From the NCBI GenBank assembly GCA_902578525.1, contig CACHDJ010000006.1, forward strand, positions 1-48,183: DNA of 48,183 nt, in the 5' to 3' direction. Each line of letters starts with the position of its first letter. Within the stretch, counting starts at the first letter, position 1. Positions 34,182 to 42,664 of this stretch are shown here, piece after piece. The translations under genes were made by a program, and so were the position numbers. The DNA is from an uncultured Pelagibacteraceae bacterium (GTDB taxonomy: Bacteria > Pseudomonadota > Alphaproteobacteria > Pelagibacterales > Pelagibacteraceae). The notes under the pieces are model-generated. The model saw only the letters and a list, made by a program, of their open reading frames with translations. It did no database searches and had not been told where the DNA came from.

Positions 34182-34872
34182 TTATAATCTTTAGTTTTTT
34201 ATCAATATAAATTTTCTTTGAACTTATATCACATCTATAAGCTAAAAAGTTAACTCCTGCTTTTTTAGCAATTAAATAATTTTTATAATATTCCTCATCA
34301 ATATCTTTAGCTATTCTAAAATATTTCATATTTTGAATTTGAACTAAGAATAATAAGTAACTTTTATACCCTTTTTTTATGGCATCAATAAGAGTAAGTA
34401 AATGTTTTGAACCTCGCAAAGTTATTGCATCAGGAAATTCGGCAGTATTATTATCCCTAAAAAGAGTAACATTTTTAACTTCAACAAAGCTTTTAACCTT
34501 ATTTTTCTCAATTAAAAAATCAAATCTAGTATCCTTATTAAAAAATACCTCAGATCTAATGGAATCATTATTTTTAAGTTCTCTTATAAGATTATTTTCA
34601 AAAGCATGTTGTGCTATCCTATTTGCAAAGTGAGTATTTACTCCTACTAAATTTTTTTTACTTTTTATAATTTCAAGACCATATTTTAACTTTCGTTTAG
34701 GATCGTTATTTGGAAGCAAATATACGTCATTTCCTTCATCTAGCAATCCCATCATCGATCCTGTATTTGGACAATGAGCGGTAACAATTTCTTTATTAAG
34801 CTTAACGTCTGCAAAAAAACGTTTATAACGTTTGACAAGTTTGCCTTTTATTAAAGACTTGGTAAATTCCAT
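34174..34872 (-). CDS. sfsA: SfsA family protein
   Basis: Sugar-fermentation-stimulation homologue, a family with a nuclease-like fold (a PD-(D/E)XK-type core has been proposed) and unclear physiological role. Matches: MEFTKSLIKGKLVKRYKRFFADV, the HCPNTGSMMGLLDEGNDVYL element, KYGLEIIKSKKNLVGVNTHFANRI, RFDFLIEKNKVKSFVEVKNVTL (the D..EVK motif near residue 120) and FPDAITLRGSKHLLTLI. I use ATG 34872, which matches the family's usual MEF start, not ATG 34887. A TATAAT lies just before it, so the transcript may be leaderless. First gene of the purine operon. Confidence 0.9.
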   Translation of the reverse strand: MEFTKSLIKGKLVKRYKRFFADVKLNKEIVTAHCPNTGSMMGLLDEGNDVYLLPNNDPKRKLKYGLEIIKSKKNLVGVNTHFANRIAQHAFENNLIRELKNNDSIRSEVFFNKDTRFDFLIEKNKVKSFVEVKNVTLFRDNNTAEFPDAITLRGSKHLLTLIDAIKKGYKSYLLFLVQIQNMKYFRIAKDIDEEYYKNYLIAKKAGVNFLAYRCDISSKKIYIDKKLKIIND

Positions 34873-34886
34873 GACTAAATTATACA
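34859..34886 (+). promoter_or_regulatory. Possible promoter of the cinA-like gene
   Basis: TTGGTA at 34859-34864 and TATACA at 34881-34886, spacer 16 nt. The -10 is 6 nt before the ATG at 34893, so initiation would be close to the start codon. It shares bases with the opposing -10 of sfsA. Both boxes are imperfect. Confidence 0.3.
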
Positions 34887-34908
34887 TTTAAAATGATAAA
34901 AAACACAA
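34879..34908 (-). promoter_or_regulatory. Probable promoter of the sfsA-map-pur operon
   Basis: On the minus strand TTGTGT (34908-34903) and a perfect TATAAT (34884-34879) are separated by 18 nt. The -10 ends 6 nt before the ATG at 34872, so the mRNA should start at or next to the start codon. No Shine-Dalgarno sequence is present, consistent with leaderless translation. Confidence 0.4.
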
Positions 34909-35642
34909 AAGTTAATGCCGCAATATTAATCATAGGTAATGAAATTTTATCTGGAAGAACAAAGGATACTAATACTTCAACATTAGCTACATGGCTTAAT
35001 TCAATCGGAGTAAAAGTTGAAGAAGTAAGAATAGTTCCTGATGTTGAAAAAATGATAATAGATACTTTAAATGTTTTAAGAAAAAATTATGATTATGTTT
35101 TCACCTCAGGTGGCATAGGTCCTACACATGATGACATAACAGCAGAGAGTGTTTCAAAAACATTTGGATTAAAATATGAAATACACAAGGAGGCATTTAA
35201 AATTTTAGAAGCATATTATAAACCTGGTGAATTTAATGAAGGAAGACAAAAAATGGTAATGATGCCAGAAAACGCTGAACTAATTTTAAATCCAACTAGT
35301 GGAGCTCCAGGTTTTAGTATAGAAAATGTTTTTTGTCTACCTGGCGTACCATCGATATTAAAGTCTATGTTAGGTGGATTAAAAAATAAGATTGTAGGAG
35401 GGGAACCTATCTTGAGTCAAACGATAAGCTTAAGAACAGTTGAAAGTGAAATTGCTAATTCACTGACCAAAGTTCAAGATAATAATAAGGATGTTGAAAT
35501 AGGAAGCTATCCATTTTTCCACGCTGGTAAGTTAGGAGTTTCAATTGTTTTGCGTTCAGAAAATCAATCTAAAATTGATGAATGTAATTTACAAATACTA
35601 AAATTTGTAAGTGAAAAAAAAATAGAAATTGTAGATCGCTAG
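34893..35642 (+). CDS. CinA N-terminal domain (MoaB/Mog-like) protein
   Basis: Molybdopterin-binding-fold protein of the CinA/competence-damage family. Recognised by AAILIIGNEILSGRTKDTNT at residues 9-28, YDYVFTSGGIGPTHDDITAESV near residue 65-86, MVMMPENAELILNPTSGAPGF, and FCLPGVPSILKSML. At 249 aa it has only the N-terminal domain. The C-terminal nicotinamide-nucleotide amidase domain of full CinA is absent. This short form is known in alphaproteobacteria and is often annotated simply as molybdopterin-binding protein. NMN deamidation should not be assumed. It is followed directly by a gamma-glutamylcyclotransferase-like gene. Confidence 0.85.
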   Translation: MIKNTKVNAAILIIGNEILSGRTKDTNTSTLATWLNSIGVKVEEVRIVPDVEKMIIDTLNVLRKNYDYVFTSGGIGPTHDDITAESVSKTFGLKYEIHKEAFKILEAYYKPGEFNEGRQKMVMMPENAELILNPTSGAPGFSIENVFCLPGVPSILKSMLGGLKNKIVGGEPILSQTISLRTVESEIANSLTKVQDNNKDVEIGSYPFFHAGKLGVSIVLRSENQSKIDECNLQILKFVSEKKIEIVDR

Positions 35643-36041
35643 ATGCTTTATTTTGCATATGGTAGTAATTTAAATCATTTTCAAATGAAAAGAAGATGCA
35701 AAGATAGTATTTTTTTAAAAAGAATTAATTTAAAAAATTTTAAGCTTACTTTTAGAAGTAAATATAGGGCTGCAGATATAGAGCCAAAAAAAAATTCAAT
35801 TGTACCAGGAGGGTTATTTGAAATTTCTAAAAGCGATGAAAAAAAATTAGATATTTATGAAGAATATCCCACTTTATATAAAAAGCATTATTTTTATTAT
35901 TATCGAAAAAAAGTAATGACTTATACAATGTTAAAAAAAACAAAATTTAGATCTCCAACTGAACGTTATTTAAATACCATTATACAAGGATATAAGGATT
36001 GTCTTATTGATAAAAAATTTCTTAAAAAAGCTTTAAAGTAA
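35643..36041 (+). CDS. Gamma-glutamylcyclotransferase-like (AIG2-fold) protein
   Basis: 132-aa protein with the GGCT/AIG2 signature: YFAYGSNLNHFQMKRRC at the N-terminus (the YGSN substrate loop) and KLDIYEEYPTLYKKHYFYY near residue 76, which provides the catalytic Glu. Known relatives cyclise gamma-glutamyl dipeptides or gamma-glutamylamines to 5-oxoproline. The C-terminal half is shorter and more Lys-rich than in characterised enzymes. The start abuts the cinA-like stop codon, so the two are likely co-expressed. The exact substrate is not known. Confidence 0.8.
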   Translation: MLYFAYGSNLNHFQMKRRCKDSIFLKRINLKNFKLTFRSKYRAADIEPKKNSIVPGGLFEISKSDEKKLDIYEEYPTLYKKHYFYYYRKKVMTYTMLKKTKFRSPTERYLNTIIQGYKDCLIDKKFLKKALK

Positions 36042-36047
36042 AAACAA

Positions 36048-36842
36048 ATGGTAAAATTTCCAAAAGAATTTAAACCAATATTTGTTGATAACGAAGATTT
36101 GATAAGACTGGGGTCAATTGACGACGGTGGATATGTGGTACCAATTGAAACCGTAAAGTCCTCAGATACGCTAATATCTTTTGGAATAAGTGATAATTGG
36201 GATTTTGAAAAAGATTTTTTTAAAAAATCTTCAGCAAATATTTTTGCTTATGACTATTCTATAGATAATAATTTTTGGTTATTAAAATTTAAAAATGATT
36301 TGATTAAATTTTTACAACTTAAGATATTTAAGCCTAAAAAACTCTACAAAATGTTTCAATATGTTGATTTTTTACTTTTTTTTAGGATGAACAAAAAAAA
36401 CAGATTTTTTTTAAAAAAAATTGGTAAAGGAAAAAACTGTATAAGTTTAACTGAAATTATTCAAAATTTTTTCAATAATAATAAGAAATTATTTTTGAAG
36501 GTAGATATTGAAGGATTTGAATATGAAATTTTAGAAGATATCATCTTATATAAAGACAAGTTTCAAGGAATTGTAATTGAATTTCATAATTTAACGAAAA
36601 ATTTTAATAAAATTATTGAATTTATAAATAAAATTAGTTCTAGCTTACATCTGGTTCATATACATGCTAACAATTATTCAGTGAAAGAGATTGATAAATT
36701 TCCTGAAGTAATTGAATTAACTTTTTCAAAAAAAACAATTCATACCAATGATAAATCTAATGATAAAGATTATCCTTTAAAAAATCTTGATCATCCTAAT
36801 TCAAAAAGATCACCCGATATTAAAATATCATTTGATATTTGA
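36048..36842 (+). CDS. FkbM family methyltransferase
   Basis: 264-aa SAM-dependent methyltransferase of the FkbM type. The N-terminal third has RLGSIDDGGYVVP and DTLISFGISDNWDFEKDFF, a degenerate motif I with GIS/DNW. The strongest element is LFLKVDIEGFEYEILEDI (about residues 148-165), the Asp-x-Glu-Gly signature of the FkbM C-terminal half, followed by IVIEFHNL. FkbM members methylate sugars, lipids or peptides. Substrate unknown. It ends 2 nt from the convergent second FkbM-type gene. Confidence 0.78.
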   Translation: MVKFPKEFKPIFVDNEDLIRLGSIDDGGYVVPIETVKSSDTLISFGISDNWDFEKDFFKKSSANIFAYDYSIDNNFWLLKFKNDLIKFLQLKIFKPKKLYKMFQYVDFLLFFRMNKKNRFFLKKIGKGKNCISLTEIIQNFFNNNKKLFLKVDIEGFEYEILEDIILYKDKFQGIVIEFHNLTKNFNKIIEFINKISSSLHLVHIHANNYSVKEIDKFPEVIELTFSKKTIHTNDKSNDKDYPLKNLDHPNSKRSPDIKISFDI

Positions 36843-36844
36843 TT

Positions 36845-37597
36845 TTAAATACCTAATCTTTTAAAAACATAATCTTCTTTATGTAACTTTTTGATAAACT
36901 TATATCTTTTTTTTTTCATAAATTTATCTAGTTTTTTAAAATTATAGCTTTCAATACACAAATAATTGATTTTTGTTTTTGAAAAATCTATTCCATTAAG
37001 AAGCTCTATCTCAGAGCCCTCAACATCAATAATAGCTAAATCGATTTTTTTTATTTTATTTTTTTTAAAAATATTTTTTAAAATTTCAACTTTACATTTA
37101 TAGCTTTTAAAATTTCCAGATTGGGTCTCTTTAGCCAACACTTCAATACGTTTAGCTGGATAATTATTAAAATACAATTTATTATCATCATCTACGATAT
37201 ACGACATTTGATTTAAGTTTTTTAAAAATATCTTTTTTTTAAGAAATTTTTTACTTAAACATATAAAATTCAGACAAAGATTTTTTGGTCTATTTTTTTT
37301 TAAATATTTAAAATGTATTGGATTGGGTTCGATTAGAATTCCATTCCAATTAAGTTCTTTTTCAAATCTCAAAGACACAGACTCTGAAATTCCATTATAT
37401 GCACCTATTTCTAAATAGACACCCTTTTTTTTTGCATTTATCAGATTAATTAATTTTTCATCAATTGAGCCTCTGCAAGAATATTTATTTGTTATTTTAA
37501 ATTTAATAAGTTGATAATAAGAAATAATCTCAATCCAAAAGTAATAAGGAATAAATTTTTTGAATATATTTATTAATTTATACATATAATTAAACAA
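36845..37597 (-). CDS. FkbM family methyltransferase
   Basis: 250-aa protein with a complete FkbM methyltransferase core: GVYLEIGAYNGISESVSLRF (motif I, residues about 54-73), WNGILIEPNPIHFKYLKKNR (motif II), and KKIDLAIIDVEGSEIELLNGI (the D-x-E-G-x-E signature near residue 190), then YLCIESYNF. The N-terminal 45 residues are Lys- and aromatic-rich. It is convergent with another FkbM-type gene, although the two share only the family signature. Possible roles lie in surface-glycan methylation, by inference from the family. Confidence 0.8.
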   Translation of the reverse strand: MFNYMYKLINIFKKFIPYYFWIEIISYYQLIKFKITNKYSCRGSIDEKLINLINAKKKGVYLEIGAYNGISESVSLRFEKELNWNGILIEPNPIHFKYLKKNRPKNLCLNFICLSKKFLKKKIFLKNLNQMSYIVDDDNKLYFNNYPAKRIEVLAKETQSGNFKSYKCKVEILKNIFKKNKIKKIDLAIIDVEGSEIELLNGIDFSKTKINYLCIESYNFKKLDKFMKKKRYKFIKKLHKEDYVFKRLGI

Positions 37598-37736
37598 GTA
37601 CTAGACCAGTAACTTACGAGTTAAAATAAAAAATTTTTTATATTTATCTTGACGAATTATAAATATTATCATAATTACCCATAAAATTCGTTAATATCCT
37701 CGATGTAAAATCATATAAAAAAGGGACTTAAGATAT

Positions 37737-39458
37737 TTATTTATTACTTAACCAAATTGTTTCAAAGGGTTTTAATATTAAAAGTTTATTTCTTATTTCT
37801 ATTTTAGGTCCAATTAGATTTTTCCAATTATGGTAAATTCTATTAAGTTTGGCTTTTTGAAATTTTGATGACAAATTTGTAATACAAATTATAGTTTGTT
37901 TTTTTTTGATACTTATTCTTTTGAAAGAAAAAATTTTTGAGCCAAGGTTTACATTTTGTCTTAATGCATTTGGATGAAATGCTTTTTGTTTTCTTTTGAC
38001 ACTAAGTAAACTTGAAATTTTCTGATAAAATATGCTTTGTTTGGAATTTTTATTATCAAGTTTTTTTGAAATATTTTTATAATTCCATTTATACCTATTA
38101 ACGTCTCTATTATTTCCAGTTATTATATATTTAGCTTCATCATTAGATTTTCCAAACAAAGAATTAAAATATACAGCAGGGATTCCTTCAAAAGAAATCA
38201 TAATTGAATGTGCAGAAATATATCTTTCTAAAAAAAATTTTCCTTTTGGATCATAATCTGATTTTTTAAGTGCATCAAAAACAGTTATATTTGCTTCATA
38301 TACTTTTTTTGATTTATCTTTAACTTTTCTATAAGAAAATTTTGATCCATTTTTTTTTAGTCTTTTAAGAAAATTATTTAATATTTTTTTGTTAAATATT
38401 CCCTCTGTAGGTCTAATTCCAATTCCATCATGAGACGATATGAAGTTTAAATAGCAATTTCCTTTTTTTGTAATTGGAAGTTTTCTACTCCATTGATTTA
38501 GATAAGAACTATTTTCAAATAAAAAAGCATGAATTAGCAATGGAGGAAGGGAAAAATTATAAATCCATTGAGCCTCATCACTTTTACCAAAATAACTTAA
38601 ATTTTCTTTTTCGGGTAAATTCGTTTCTGTAACAATTATAGTTCCTACATTCAAATTACTGCAAATTATTCTTAAAAGTTTAATTATTTCATGTGTTTGT
38701 TTTAAATTTATGCATTTTGTACCACTCTCTTTCCAAAGATATGCTATAGCATCCAACCTAAAAACAGTTACCCCATGATTAATAAGATTAATCATAATTT
38801 TTATAAATCTTAATAATACGGATGGATTTTTGAAATTTAAATCTAATTGATCTGCACTAAAAGTTCTCCAAAGGTATTCTTTTTTATTAAAAATATTTAT
38901 TCTTTTTAATAATCTATGATCTCTTGGTCTTATTACTTTTGAAGTATCAAATTTAGAATCTACTTTTAAAAAATAATCTTTACCTGGTTTTTTATTTTTT
39001 AAAAAATTTCTAAACCATAAACCTCTTGCTGATGAATGATTAATTACTACATCAGCCATAATATTGTTTGATTTTGAGATCTTTTTTATATCAGACCAAT
39101 TACCAAGTTTGTTTTCAATTTTATAGTGATCTTTTACAGCAAAACCACTATCACTGCTTGAGGGATAAAAAGGTAAAAAGTGAATTGTATTAAAATATTT
39201 CTTTAATTTTTTTTGAAAAAAATTTTGAAATACTTTGATAGAACTTTTTTTGTTTGAATATACACTGTCTCCATAACAAATTATTAATGAAGTTTCCTCT
39301 GAAATATTCTTTTTCTTTTTTGGATTGTTTTGATTAAATTTTTTGATTATATGAACTATTTCGTTTTCAAAATTATCAATATCTTTTTTAGATGAATATA
39401 ATTTGAAAATATTATTTAGTTTTAATCTTATTTTTTTCTGATCTTTTTGAGTTAACAT
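37737..39458 (-). CDS. GH13_18 glycoside phosphorylase, probable glucosylglycerate phosphorylase
   Basis: Alpha-amylase-family enzyme of the sucrose-phosphorylase subgroup, which splits an alpha-glucoside with phosphate to give glucose 1-phosphate. Barrel motifs: FLPFYPSSSDSGFAVKD, DVVINHSS near 136, RTFSADQLDLNF near 198, FRLDAIAYLWKESGT with nucleophile Asp236, VTETN with acid/base Glu278, and SSHDGIG with Asp344. Length 573 aa. Subfamily members act on sucrose, sucrose-6'-phosphate, glucosylglycerol or glucosylglycerate. The two upstream genes make glucosylglycerate, so that substrate is favoured (inference). Start overlaps the gpgS stop by 1 nt. Confidence 0.78.
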   Translation of the reverse strand: MLTQKDQKKIRLKLNNIFKLYSSKKDIDNFENEIVHIIKKFNQNNPKKKKNISEETSLIICYGDSVYSNKKSSIKVFQNFFQKKLKKYFNTIHFLPFYPSSSDSGFAVKDHYKIENKLGNWSDIKKISKSNNIMADVVINHSSARGLWFRNFLKNKKPGKDYFLKVDSKFDTSKVIRPRDHRLLKRINIFNKKEYLWRTFSADQLDLNFKNPSVLLRFIKIMINLINHGVTVFRLDAIAYLWKESGTKCINLKQTHEIIKLLRIICSNLNVGTIIVTETNLPEKENLSYFGKSDEAQWIYNFSLPPLLIHAFLFENSSYLNQWSRKLPITKKGNCYLNFISSHDGIGIRPTEGIFNKKILNNFLKRLKKNGSKFSYRKVKDKSKKVYEANITVFDALKKSDYDPKGKFFLERYISAHSIMISFEGIPAVYFNSLFGKSNDEAKYIITGNNRDVNRYKWNYKNISKKLDNKNSKQSIFYQKISSLLSVKRKQKAFHPNALRQNVNLGSKIFSFKRISIKKKQTIICITNLSSKFQKAKLNRIYHNWKNLIGPKIEIRNKLLILKPFETIWLSNK

Positions 39459-40678
39459 TAATAATATTTTTTATTATCATCATTAACTACTTTTTCAAGT
39501 CTTCCTAGAAAATTTGGTATAGCACTTTTAACTCTACTCCATGTTGGTATAAATGGGGTATCCATAGGATTAAGAATAAATGCCTCCCCAGCTTTCATTA
39601 TGTTCATTGCAAATAACTCAACTGCTTTTTCTTCGTTATGAGAATCAAACTTTAAACCATTCATAACAGCATCGCTTCTATATATATCAATTAAATCTAA
39701 TGCAGATCTATAATAAGTTGCTTTTAACGATCTAAACTTTTCTCTACTAAAAGTATTACCCTGAGTTGCTAATTTTTTTATAAAAGTTTTGATAATATCA
39801 ATAGACATTCTCGATAGTCCTTTAGTTTCATCTTCAATTGATAGTACTTGGTGTTTGTGATCATAAGTATCTGCTAAATCCACTTGGCAGATATTCTGAG
39901 GAGAAAAACTTCGTTGCATTTCAGATAGAATTCCAACTTCAATTCCCCAGTCAGAAGATATTCTTAATTCAGGTAAAACATTTCGCCTAAACGAAAACTC
40001 ACCTGCAAGAGGATATTTAAATGATTTCATGAAGTCTAAATAATCACTTTTGCCAATAGTTTTTTCTAATGCAGTTAGTAATGGAAAAACTAGTAACCTG
40101 GCAACTCTTCCATTCATTTTTTCATTTGCAACTCTTGGATAATATCCTTTACAGAATTCGAAGTTGAATAGGGGATTTACGACTGGATAGAAGAGTTTGG
40201 CAAGCATTCTTCTATCATAGGTTTTTATATCACAATCATGTAAAGCAACTGAACGAGCACTATCTCTTGCTATACACATACCTATGCAATACCAAACATT
40301 CCGACCCTTACCCAGTTCACTTGGTGCAAGGTTGTTTTTTTTTAATTCTTGATCAAGTTTTTTTAAACTTGGTCCATCATTCCAAAGAATCGAAAAGGGT
40401 GATTTTAATTTTTTAAAAAATTTCCAAGCTTTTTTAGCTTGGATTTCGTTAGCTTTATCTAATCCAATAATTATATGATCTAAATATTTTGTTTTACTTA
40501 TCTCTTCTACTATTTTTGGTAACGCCTTACCTTCTAATTCCGAATAAAGACATGGTAAAATTAATTCCATTTTTCTTTGTTTTGAAAATTTTGATAATTC
40601 ATTTTCTATGACTGACGTAGACTTAGTGCCAAAGTCATGTAAAGTTGAGATTACACCGTTTTGTGAAAAATCACTCAT
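39458..40678 (-). CDS. gpgS: Glucosyl-3-phosphoglycerate synthase
   Basis: Retaining glycosyltransferase (GT81 type) that transfers glucose from an NDP-glucose to 3-phosphoglycerate. Visible: LILPCLYSELEGKALPKIVEE near residue 40, IIGLDKA, FSILWNDGPSL, GKGRNVWYCIGMCIAR near 124-138, the metal-binding HDCDI (DxD at 148-150), NPLFNFEFCKGYYPRV, and the GEFSFRR segment with the DWGIEVG element near 243. The 406-aa length fits the long bacterial/archaeal GpgS group, not the ~320-aa actinobacterial one. Encoded directly behind its cognate phosphatase and in front of the phosphorylase. Confidence 0.88.
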   Translation of the reverse strand: MSDFSQNGVISTLHDFGTKSTSVIENELSKFSKQRKMELILPCLYSELEGKALPKIVEEISKTKYLDHIIIGLDKANEIQAKKAWKFFKKLKSPFSILWNDGPSLKKLDQELKKNNLAPSELGKGRNVWYCIGMCIARDSARSVALHDCDIKTYDRRMLAKLFYPVVNPLFNFEFCKGYYPRVANEKMNGRVARLLVFPLLTALEKTIGKSDYLDFMKSFKYPLAGEFSFRRNVLPELRISSDWGIEVGILSEMQRSFSPQNICQVDLADTYDHKHQVLSIEDETKGLSRMSIDIIKTFIKKLATQGNTFSREKFRSLKATYYRSALDLIDIYRSDAVMNGLKFDSHNEEKAVELFAMNIMKAGEAFILNPMDTPFIPTWSRVKSAIPNFLGRLEKVVNDDNKKYY

Positions 40679-40687
40679 GGCGGACTT

Positions 40688-41494
40688 TTAGTCCTTATAT
40701 CTGATTTTAACTAGTGCCGTTTTAATCACATCAGCCCAGCCCTCAGGTGATGGCTTGTTTGAAACTATTAAATTATCTAGGTTTATTAGATCTTGTTTAA
40801 ATTGATCATTGAACACCAAACATGCAATATCTGCATTTTTTAACATATCCAAATCATTATAGTTATCTCCAACAGCAATCGTTTTTATTTTTTTTTTATC
40901 TTTTTTTAAAAATCTAAGAAAAATTTGCATTGATTTAGCTTTATTAACATTATCACAGAGATTAACTACTCTGCCTCCATCTTGTAATGTTAATCCTAAA
41001 ATTTTTAAGATTTTGTTTAATTCAATTTTTTCATTTTTAGTACCCTCAAAAATAAAAGGAATTGTAAATTTTCTGTCTAATGCAAAGTCAAGATTATCTT
41101 TTGATAAACCCAAAATGTTAGATTGAATATTTTTATCCATTAAATATATCCATTTACATTTTATGATTAAATTTTTTGGTACCTCGTTGTTAAAAATTTT
41201 TAACAACTCATTCTTGTCTCTACTAAGTATTAATTTTTGTGGTAAATCTTTTTTGAGTAAGTTTAATCCGTTGATTACAGACCCATTCTCAGATATAAAA
41301 GGAAGTTTTGAGCCCAGTTGTTTTAAAAATTCTTCAGTTTCTCTTTCAGTTTTACTAGTGTTTGGAATTATAATTATCCCATCATCAATAAGATTTTTTA
41401 AATAATCTTTTATTTCATCAAATTCAAAATTATCTCTGTGTAGTAATGAGCCATCTAAATCAGTAAAAATAATTAATGAAAATTTTTTACTCAA
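40688..41494 (-). CDS. Mannosyl/glucosyl-3-phosphoglycerate phosphatase (HAD-IIB)
   Basis: HAD-superfamily phosphatase of the MPGP branch, expected to remove the phosphate from glucosyl-3-phosphoglycerate and release glucosylglycerate. Motif I is IFTDLDGSLLHRDNF (residues 9-23), motif II is IIPNTSKTERET near 57, then PFISENGSVI near 74 (typical of MPGP/Cof-like IIB proteins), a Lys in the motif-III region near 195, and motif IV is AVGDNYNDLDML near 218. At 268 aa it has the IIB cap. The literature calls such enzymes MpgP or GpgP. The neighbour GpgS decides for the glucosyl substrate. It lies 6 nt downstream of the ABC ATPase and 9 nt upstream of gpgS. Confidence 0.83.
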   Translation of the reverse strand: MSKKFSLIIFTDLDGSLLHRDNFEFDEIKDYLKNLIDDGIIIIPNTSKTERETEEFLKQLGSKLPFISENGSVINGLNLLKKDLPQKLILSRDKNELLKIFNNEVPKNLIIKCKWIYLMDKNIQSNILGLSKDNLDFALDRKFTIPFIFEGTKNEKIELNKILKILGLTLQDGGRVVNLCDNVNKAKSMQIFLRFLKKDKKKIKTIAVGDNYNDLDMLKNADIACLVFNDQFKQDLINLDNLIVSNKPSPEGWADVIKTALVKIRYKD

Positions 41495-41500
41495 AGATAT

Positions 41501-42553
41501 CTATCTTATTCTATTGTTATTTTTATCAAAAAATAAAACCTTATCTTTTGAAAAAGATATGGTGAGTGATTGCTCGTTAATATTTTCTGACGACTTAATT
41601 ATAATTTGGTTTTCTAGTAATTTTGTATAAATAATTTTTTCAAAACCTAAATTTTCTATAAGATCAATTTTAACCTCTACTTGAATTTCTTGATCATTTT
41701 TTATACTTATATCTTCAGGTCTAATACCTAGATAAATTTCATCATTAAATTCAAAATTTTTAAAAGTTATTTTACTATTGAACAATTCTAATGTGTTAGA
41801 ATTGAAAATTTGTTCTTTATTAATCTTAATAATGTTCATCTTTGGTGACCCTATAAATTCTGCAACAAAAATATTATTAGGGTCTGAATAAATTTCATTA
41901 GGTGTTCCATACTGTTCGATATTTCCGTTATTAAGAACTACGATTCTATCAGCTAACGTCATTGCCTCTATTTGATCGTGAGTAACATAAATTATATTTG
42001 ATTTTAGTTTTTTATGTAATTTAGATATTTCAACTCTCATTTCAGATCTTAAAGCTGCATCTAGATTTGATAATGGTTCATCAAATAAAAAAACTTTTGG
42101 ATTTCTTGTGATTGCTCTACCAATTGCAACCCTTTGTCTTTGTCCACCCGAAAGTTGTTTAGGTTTTCTATTAAGTAAATCCTCAATTTGAAGTATGGCA
42201 GCAGCACTATTGACTTTTTGAGCAATTTCGCTTTTTGGAATTTTTTCCATCTTTAAGCCAAAGGACAAATTTTCAAAAACATTCATGTGTGGATATAAAG
42301 CATAGGACTGAAACACCATTGCAATTTCACGTTTGGAAGGAAGAATATTATTTATTAATTTCTGATCTAAAAAAATTTCTCCCTGATCAACATTTTCTAG
42401 TCCGGATATCATTCTTAATAAAGTAGATTTTCCACAACCTGAAGGACCTACTAAAACAATAAATTCTCCATTTTCTATATCGATATTGAAATTATTTATA
42501 ATTTTATTATCACCAAAAGATTTTTCGAGATTTTTTATTACAATTTTTGACAT
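41501..42553 (-). CDS. Carbohydrate ABC transporter ATP-binding protein (MalK/UgpC type)
   Basis: Energising subunit of a sugar importer. All ABC motifs are present: Walker [11 protein letters not shown] (residues 34-43), Q-loop [10 protein letters not shown], signature [14 protein letters not shown] near 134, Walker [14 protein letters not shown] near 154, and H-loop [15 protein letters not shown] near 189. A C-terminal TOBE domain follows, with GSPKMN and the IRPEDISI element near 280, typical of MalK/MsmK/UgpC. Length 350 aa. It starts the minus-strand operon that continues into the phosphatase, gpgS and the phosphorylase. It is divergent to the binding-protein and permease genes, so its expression is tied to both arms. 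Confidence 0.93.
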   Translation of the reverse strand: MSKIVIKNLEKSFGDNKIINNFNIDIENGEFIVLVGPSGCGKSTLLRMISGLENVDQGEIFLDQKLINNILPSKREIAMVFQSYALYPHMNVFENLSFGLKMEKIPKSEIAQKVNSAAAILQIEDLLNRKPKQLSGGQRQRVAIGRAITRNPKVFLFDEPLSNLDAALRSEMRVEISKLHKKLKSNIIYVTHDQIEAMTLADRIVVLNNGNIEQYGTPNEIYSDPNNIFVAEFIGSPKMNIIKINKEQIFNSNTLELFNSKITFKNFEFNDEIYLGIRPEDISIKNDQEIQVEVKIDLIENLGFEKIIYTKLLENQIIIKSSENINEQSLTISFSKDKVLFFDKNNNRIR

Positions 42554-42587
42554 TATAAAATTTTAAAGGATTTTAGATACCCATTAT

Positions 42588-42615
42588 GTAATACTATAAC
42601 ATTAATCGTTGTCAA
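42588..42615 (-). promoter_or_regulatory. Promoter of the ABC ATPase-gpgS operon
   Basis: On the minus strand a perfect TTGACA (42615-42610) is followed after 16 nt by TATTAC (42593-42588, 4 of 6). The expected start near 42581 leaves a leader of about 28 nt. Its -35 box overlaps, on the opposite strand, the -35 box of the binding-protein promoter. Confidence 0.45.
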
Positions 42616-42637
42616 AAATTTATTACACTGCTAGATT
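42609..42637 (+). promoter_or_regulatory. Promoter of the binding-protein/permease operon
   Basis: TTGTCA (42609-42614, 5 of 6) and TAGATT (42632-42637, 4 of 6) with a 17-nt spacer. A strong GGGGGG ribosome-binding run at 42655-42660 precedes the ATG at 42665 by 4 nt. Transcript start predicted near 42644. Confidence 0.5.
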
Positions 42638-42664
42638 TATGGCAATAAAAAAAAGGGGGGTCAT

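Noticed and set aside
37649-37690. TTGACG with AT-rich -10 candidates and an imperfect CGAATT/AATTCG repeat on the + strand
   Set aside because: No + strand gene follows for several kilobases, and the boxes have poor spacing. It is probably chance in AT-rich DNA.
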